DNA of 7,670 nucleotides from Chloroflexi bacterium RBG_16_70_13. Its GTDB lineage: Bacteria > Chloroflexota > Limnocylindria > Limnocylindrales > CSP1-4. The stretch covers positions 1,877-9,546 of the forward strand of contig MGOD01000004.1 in the NCBI GenBank assembly GCA_001795245.1, read 5' to 3'. The translations under genes were made by a program, and so were the position numbers. The stretch's first letter is position 1; every line of letters begins with the position of its first letter. Of the stretch, positions 5,228-7,670 are shown piece after piece. Under the pieces are notes generated by a model. It saw nothing but the letters and a program-made list of their open reading frames with translations. It had not been told where the DNA came from and did no database searches.

Positions 5228-6226
5228 TTGACCGAAGTCGGGACGGGCGTGGCGGGCAGTCGCCGGTTCGAGCGGCGGGCGATGGGCTCGCCCCTCCGCC
5301 TCACCGTGGTTGGTCCTCCGGCGGTCCTCGAGCGCGACGCCCCTCGAGCATGGTTGGCCGTTGACGAGGAGTTCGACTCCGCCGATGCGGCCCTGTCGGC
5401 GTTCCGAGCGACCAGCTCCGTCAGCCGGTTGAACGCGACCGCCGGCAGCGGCAGGCTCGTCACCGTCGAAAGCCGCCTGTACCGGGCTCTGGCTGCGTCG
5501 TCCCGGGCCTGGCGGGTGACGGCTGGCCGGTTTGATCCGCGCGTCTTCGACGATCTCGTGGGGCTCGGCCATCCAGCCTTGACGGCCTCTATGCGATCAC
5601 TCGCCAATGAGCGACAAGAATCTCCGGAGACGGGGACGATGGACACCCGCGATGATGGCGCGCAATGGCTCCGACGTCTGCCTCGTGAACGAGCCGTCGC
5701 CATCACGAGACGGGTGGACCTGAGTGGGATCGGCAAGGGCCTCGCATTGCGCTGGGCGTGGCGGCGGCTCGAAGCGCAGGTGTCGATCGGAACCGGGACT
5801 GGAGCACTCCTCGAGGCCGGCGGCGACCTTGTTGCGGGCGGCCTTGCGCCCGACGGCGGGCCGTGGCGCATCGGCATCGAGGATCCGGCAGGCTCGGAGG
5901 CGCCGGTGGCCGTCGTCGACGTCGTGAACGGCGCGCTCTGCACGTCATCGGTCCGCTTGAACCGCTGGACGACAGCCGGCGGTCAGTCGGCCCACCACCT
6001 GATCGACCCGCTGACGCACGCGCCGGGTGGGGCCGGCATGGTCTCCGTGACCGTCGCGGCCGCCGATCCCGCCTGGGCCGAGATCTGGAGCAAGTCGCTG
6101 TTCCTCAGCGGATCGGCGAGGATCGCCGAGACGGCACGCAGGACGTCGTTGGCGGCCTGGTGGGTGACCGCGGCAGGAGCGCTCGAGATGACCGCACGGG
6201 CAAGGGTCCTGACTCGCTGGCCTTGA
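5228..6226 (+). CDS. apbE: ApbE-family FAD:protein FMN transferase
   Basis: 332 residues from a TTG at 5228, chosen because GAGGAG lies at 5219-5224 and the family N-terminus (R-R-F-E-R-R-A-M-G-S) follows at about residue 11; GTG 5249 is an alternative. ApbE enzymes move FMN from FAD onto Thr or Ser of a target protein in a Mg-dependent reaction. Family marks in order: M19-G-S, F-R-A-T-S-S-V-S-R-L-N, G-R-F-D-P-R-V, V163-D-L-S-G-I-G-K170-G, E-A-G-G-D200-L, W-R-I-G-I-E-D-P, C-T-S-S-V-R, H256-H-L-I-D-P and S-V-T-V-A-A. The usual A-D-A-L-x-T-A metal site is A-E-I-W-S-K-S, a D-to-E change that I take as a subgroup variant. No signal peptide or lipobox is visible, unlike many exported ApbE proteins. 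The gene is last in the operon, 16 bases after protein 3, and ends at a terminator-like inverted repeat. The family is certain; the target is inferred. Confidence 0.9.
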   Translation: MTEVGTGVAGSRRFERRAMGSPLRLTVVGPPAVLERDAPRAWLAVDEEFDSADAALSAFRATSSVSRLNATAGSGRLVTVESRLYRALAASSRAWRVTAGRFDPRVFDDLVGLGHPALTASMRSLANERQESPETGTMDTRDDGAQWLRRLPRERAVAITRRVDLSGIGKGLALRWAWRRLEAQVSIGTGTGALLEAGGDLVAGGLAPDGGPWRIGIEDPAGSEAPVAVVDVVNGALCTSSVRLNRWTTAGGQSAHHLIDPLTHAPGGAGMVSVTVAAADPAWAEIWSKSLFLSGSARIAETARRTSLAAWWVTAAGALEMTARARVLTRWP

Positions 6227-6257
6227 CGGGCGGCGAGGATCCGCGTCGCAGCCAGCG
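6215..6257. terminator. Terminator-like nested inverted repeat between convergent genes
   Basis: Outer arms CGCTGGC (6215-6221) and GCCAGCG (6251-6257) enclose an inner hairpin with arms GCGGCG (6230-6235) and CGTCGC (6244-6249, one G-U pair) around GGATCC. It starts in the last codons of apbE and ends exactly at the stop of the convergent response-regulator gene, so it could end transcription from both sides. There is no T-tract, which lowers confidence in intrinsic termination. Confidence 0.4.
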
Positions 6258-6914
6258 CTAGCTGTCTGCCGACACGAGCCCTTTCAGAAGCGCGTAGCGG
6301 ACCACGCCGGCGACATCGTGAACCTCGAGACGGGCCATCAGCTGGGCCCGATGCGTCTCCACCGTCTTCGTGCTCACGCCAATGATCCTCGCCATCTCCT
6401 GATTCGTGTGACCCTCCGCAATGAGCTGCGCTATCTCCCGTTGGCGCGCCGTCAGACGCTCGCTCGGACCGCGCTCCGCGGCTCCGCGGCGAACGTAGTC
6501 GCGGACGACGTGGCGGGAGACCGTCGGAGACAGGTAGGAGCCGCCACGGGCGACGGAACGGATCGCGAGCTCGAGCTCGGCCACCCCGGCGTCCTTCAGG
6601 ACGTAGCCGGCGGCGCCCGCCTGAAGGGCCTGCCAGACGTAGTCCTCGTTGTCATGCATCGACAGCATGATGACCCGAACCGACGGGTACTCGACGCTGA
6701 TTCTGGCGACCGTATTCAGGCCATTTAGGCCGGGCATGATGATGTCGAGCAGGACGACGTCGGGCAGGTGCCTGCCGATGAGCTCCAGCGCCTCGCGCCC
6801 ATCACCGGCCTCCGCCACGACCTCGAACCCTGCCACATCGTCCAATAGCCGGCGGATGCCGGCGCGGACGAGCCCATGGTCCTCGGCCAGGAGGATCCGG
6901 AGCGCTCCGCTCAT
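6258..6914 (-). CDS. NarL/FixJ-family response regulator
   Basis: 218 residues from an ATG at 6914 whose first bases overlap the stop of the kinase gene (ATGA), so the pair is translationally coupled. Residues ~5-122 are a receiver domain: acidic pair E11/D12, phospho-acceptor D57 in V-V-L-L-D-I-I-M-P-G, S85 in M-L-S-M-H and K107 in Y-V-L-K-D. Residues ~150-212 are a LuxR-type helix-turn-helix (L-T-A-R-Q-R-E-I-A-Q-L, N-Q-E-M-A-R-I-I-G-V-S, T-K-T-V-E-T-H-R). All key residues are present and the length is normal. It should act as a DNA-binding regulator activated by the adjacent kinase. Its target is not shown by the sequence; the convergent flavin operon is a reasonable guess only. Confidence 0.93.
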   Translation of the reverse strand: MSGALRILLAEDHGLVRAGIRRLLDDVAGFEVVAEAGDGREALELIGRHLPDVVLLDIIMPGLNGLNTVARISVEYPSVRVIMLSMHDNEDYVWQALQAGAAGYVLKDAGVAELELAIRSVARGGSYLSPTVSRHVVRDYVRRGAAERGPSERLTARQREIAQLIAEGHTNQEMARIIGVSTKTVETHRAQLMARLEVHDVAGVVRYALLKGLVSADS

Positions 6915-7670
6915 GGGCTGTCGAATGCCTGATCCGTCGCGGCGCCGAACGAGGGGAACGATGCTTGGACGCGCGTTCCGTGTCCCGCCGCCGACAACAC
7001 CTCGAGCGCCCCACCGAGCAGGCGAGCCCGTTCGTACATGCCGAGCAGCCCGAGGCTTTCACCGGCTCGGGCACGCGCGAGCGCGTCCGCGACGGAGAAG
7101 CCAGCGCCGTCATCGCGCACCATCAGCTCTAATGCCCCCTCGACGAGCCGCAGTCGGATCGCCACCGTCGACGCACGGGCATGGCGAACCACGTTCGTCA
7201 GCGCCTCCTGGATGACGCGGTAGGCCGAGGACTCAAGTGCCGGGTCGAGCCGCGGAATCCGGTCCATCTCGAGGGAGACGGTGAACTGGGCATCTCGCGA
7301 CGACCGCGCGGCGAGGGCATGGATGGCTGCGGCGAGGCCGTGATCGTCGAGCATCGACGGACCAAGCTCACGCGCGAAGGCGCGGACCTGCTCCAAGGTC
7401 CCATCGATGACGGCGAGGCATTCCGCTAGCCGGACCGCAACCCCGTGATCCTCCTTCGCGGCGGCTTCGAGGTTCAACCTGACCACCGTGAGTGCCTGGC
7501 CCACCACGTCGTGCAACTCGTGGGCGAGGCGTCGCCGCTCTGATTCCTGAGCTGCGATCAGGGCCCGGGGCGAGGTTATGGCCGCGAACGGGCGCGCCGA
7601 CCCGGTCCGAGGGTGAGCCGCTGCGTGGGTGCCGACAGGGGCCGCTGTGGGGGGGACAGCGGCAGGGCGG
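6911..7670 (-). CDS. NarL-type sensor histidine kinase (partial, 5' end beyond the window)
   Basis: The frame is open from the right edge to the TGA at 6911-6913. The HisKA_3 dimerisation region reads A-L-I-A-A-Q-E-S-E-R-R-R-L-A-H-E-L-H-D-V-V-G-Q, with the phospho-acceptor His at 7511-7513. The TTG at 7514-7516 falls inside this motif and cannot be the start. The HATPase_c domain follows: Q-E-A-L-T-N-V-V-R-H-A-R-A (N-box), V-R-D-D-G-A-G-F (G1), G-L-L-G-M-Y-E-R-A-R-L-L-G-G (G2) and G-T-R-V-Q-A-S-F-P. It should autophosphorylate and pass phosphate to D57 of the following regulator. The stretch encoded at about 7565-7670 is Ala/Pro-rich and does not look like a usual linker helix or sensor, so a frame change near the edge is possible. 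The sensor domain, and thus the signal, is not in the window. Confidence 0.88.
   Translation of the reverse strand, partial: RPAAVPPTAAPVGTHAAAHPRTGSARPFAAITSPRALIAAQESERRRLAHELHDVVGQALTVVRLNLEAAAKEDHGVAVRLAECLAVIDGTLEQVRAFARELGPSMLDDHGLAAAIHALAARSSRDAQFTVSLEMDRIPRLDPALESSAYRVIQEALTNVVRHARASTVAIRLRLVEGALELMVRDDGAGFSVADALARARAGESLGLLGMYERARLLGGALEVLSAAGHGTRVQASFPSFGAATDQAFDSP
7641..7663. repeat. Perfect 8-bp inverted repeat with a G7 loop
   Basis: GCCGCTGT at 7641-7648 and ACAGCGGC at 7656-7663 pair exactly around seven G (seven C on the minus strand). It lies in the weakly protein-like 5' part of the visible kinase frame. It has no T-tract in either direction, so I do not call it a terminator. 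Confidence 0.4.

Noticed and set aside
7514..7516. TTG as start of the right-end sensor kinase
   Set aside because: It lies within the H-box; the preceding codons A-L-I-A-A-Q-E-S-E-R-R-R-L-A-H-E are typical kinase sequence, so the gene extends upstream off the window.
1..7670. CRISPR array, insertion sequence or integrase gene
   Set aside because: No regularly spaced repeats, transposase or recombinase motifs and no terminal inverted repeats with target duplications were seen.

Overview
The window is high-GC DNA from a bacterium with densely packed genes. The secreted Ig-like/LamG-like protein family at the left end, the FN3-like extracytoplasmic domain and the ferric-reductase-like/ApbE gene set together resemble what is common in Chloroflexota genomes, with Actinobacteriota as the second choice. 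That assignment is from memory of protein families and was not tested by a search.

Left region (1-2771) is an accessory, partly decayed zone. It opens with the 3' part of a large secreted protein: two Ig-like repeats and a C-terminal LamG-like domain, stop at 1249-1251. Immediately downstream lies a frame-broken head of another secreted protein: a signal-peptide-like stretch in one frame and a K-V-G-I-I-V-G-P-V-G motif in the next frame. On the minus strand follow a histidine-kinase-like gene (1527-2282), whose phospho-acceptor His and ATP-lid glycines are replaced, and a fragment (2445-2771) of a second LamG-like tail, clearly paralogous to the end of the first gene.

Central region (about 3169-6226, plus strand) is a compact operon. 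A structured leader has a hairpin that pairs with a strong Shine-Dalgarno sequence and a possible 22-residue leader ORF. It is followed by (1) a six-helix ferric-reductase-like membrane protein with two His pairs suited to two b hemes, (2) a membrane-anchored coiled-coil/FN3-like protein, (3) a small membrane-anchored coiled-coil protein ending in H-G-K-T-G-A-S-G-G-G, and (4) an ApbE-family FAD:protein FMN transferase. The genes overlap or are separated by 10-16 bases. The likely theme is transmembrane electron transfer to a covalently bound flavin. No standard FMN_bind domain is encoded here, and the C-terminal T-G-A-S of protein 3 is the best candidate FMN attachment site. This is the most interesting part of the window.

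Right region (6258-7670, minus strand) holds a NarL/FixJ-type response regulator and its HisKA_3-type histidine kinase, overlapping by ATGA. The kinase runs off the right edge. This pair converges on the flavin operon across a 31-base gap that contains a terminator-like inverted repeat.
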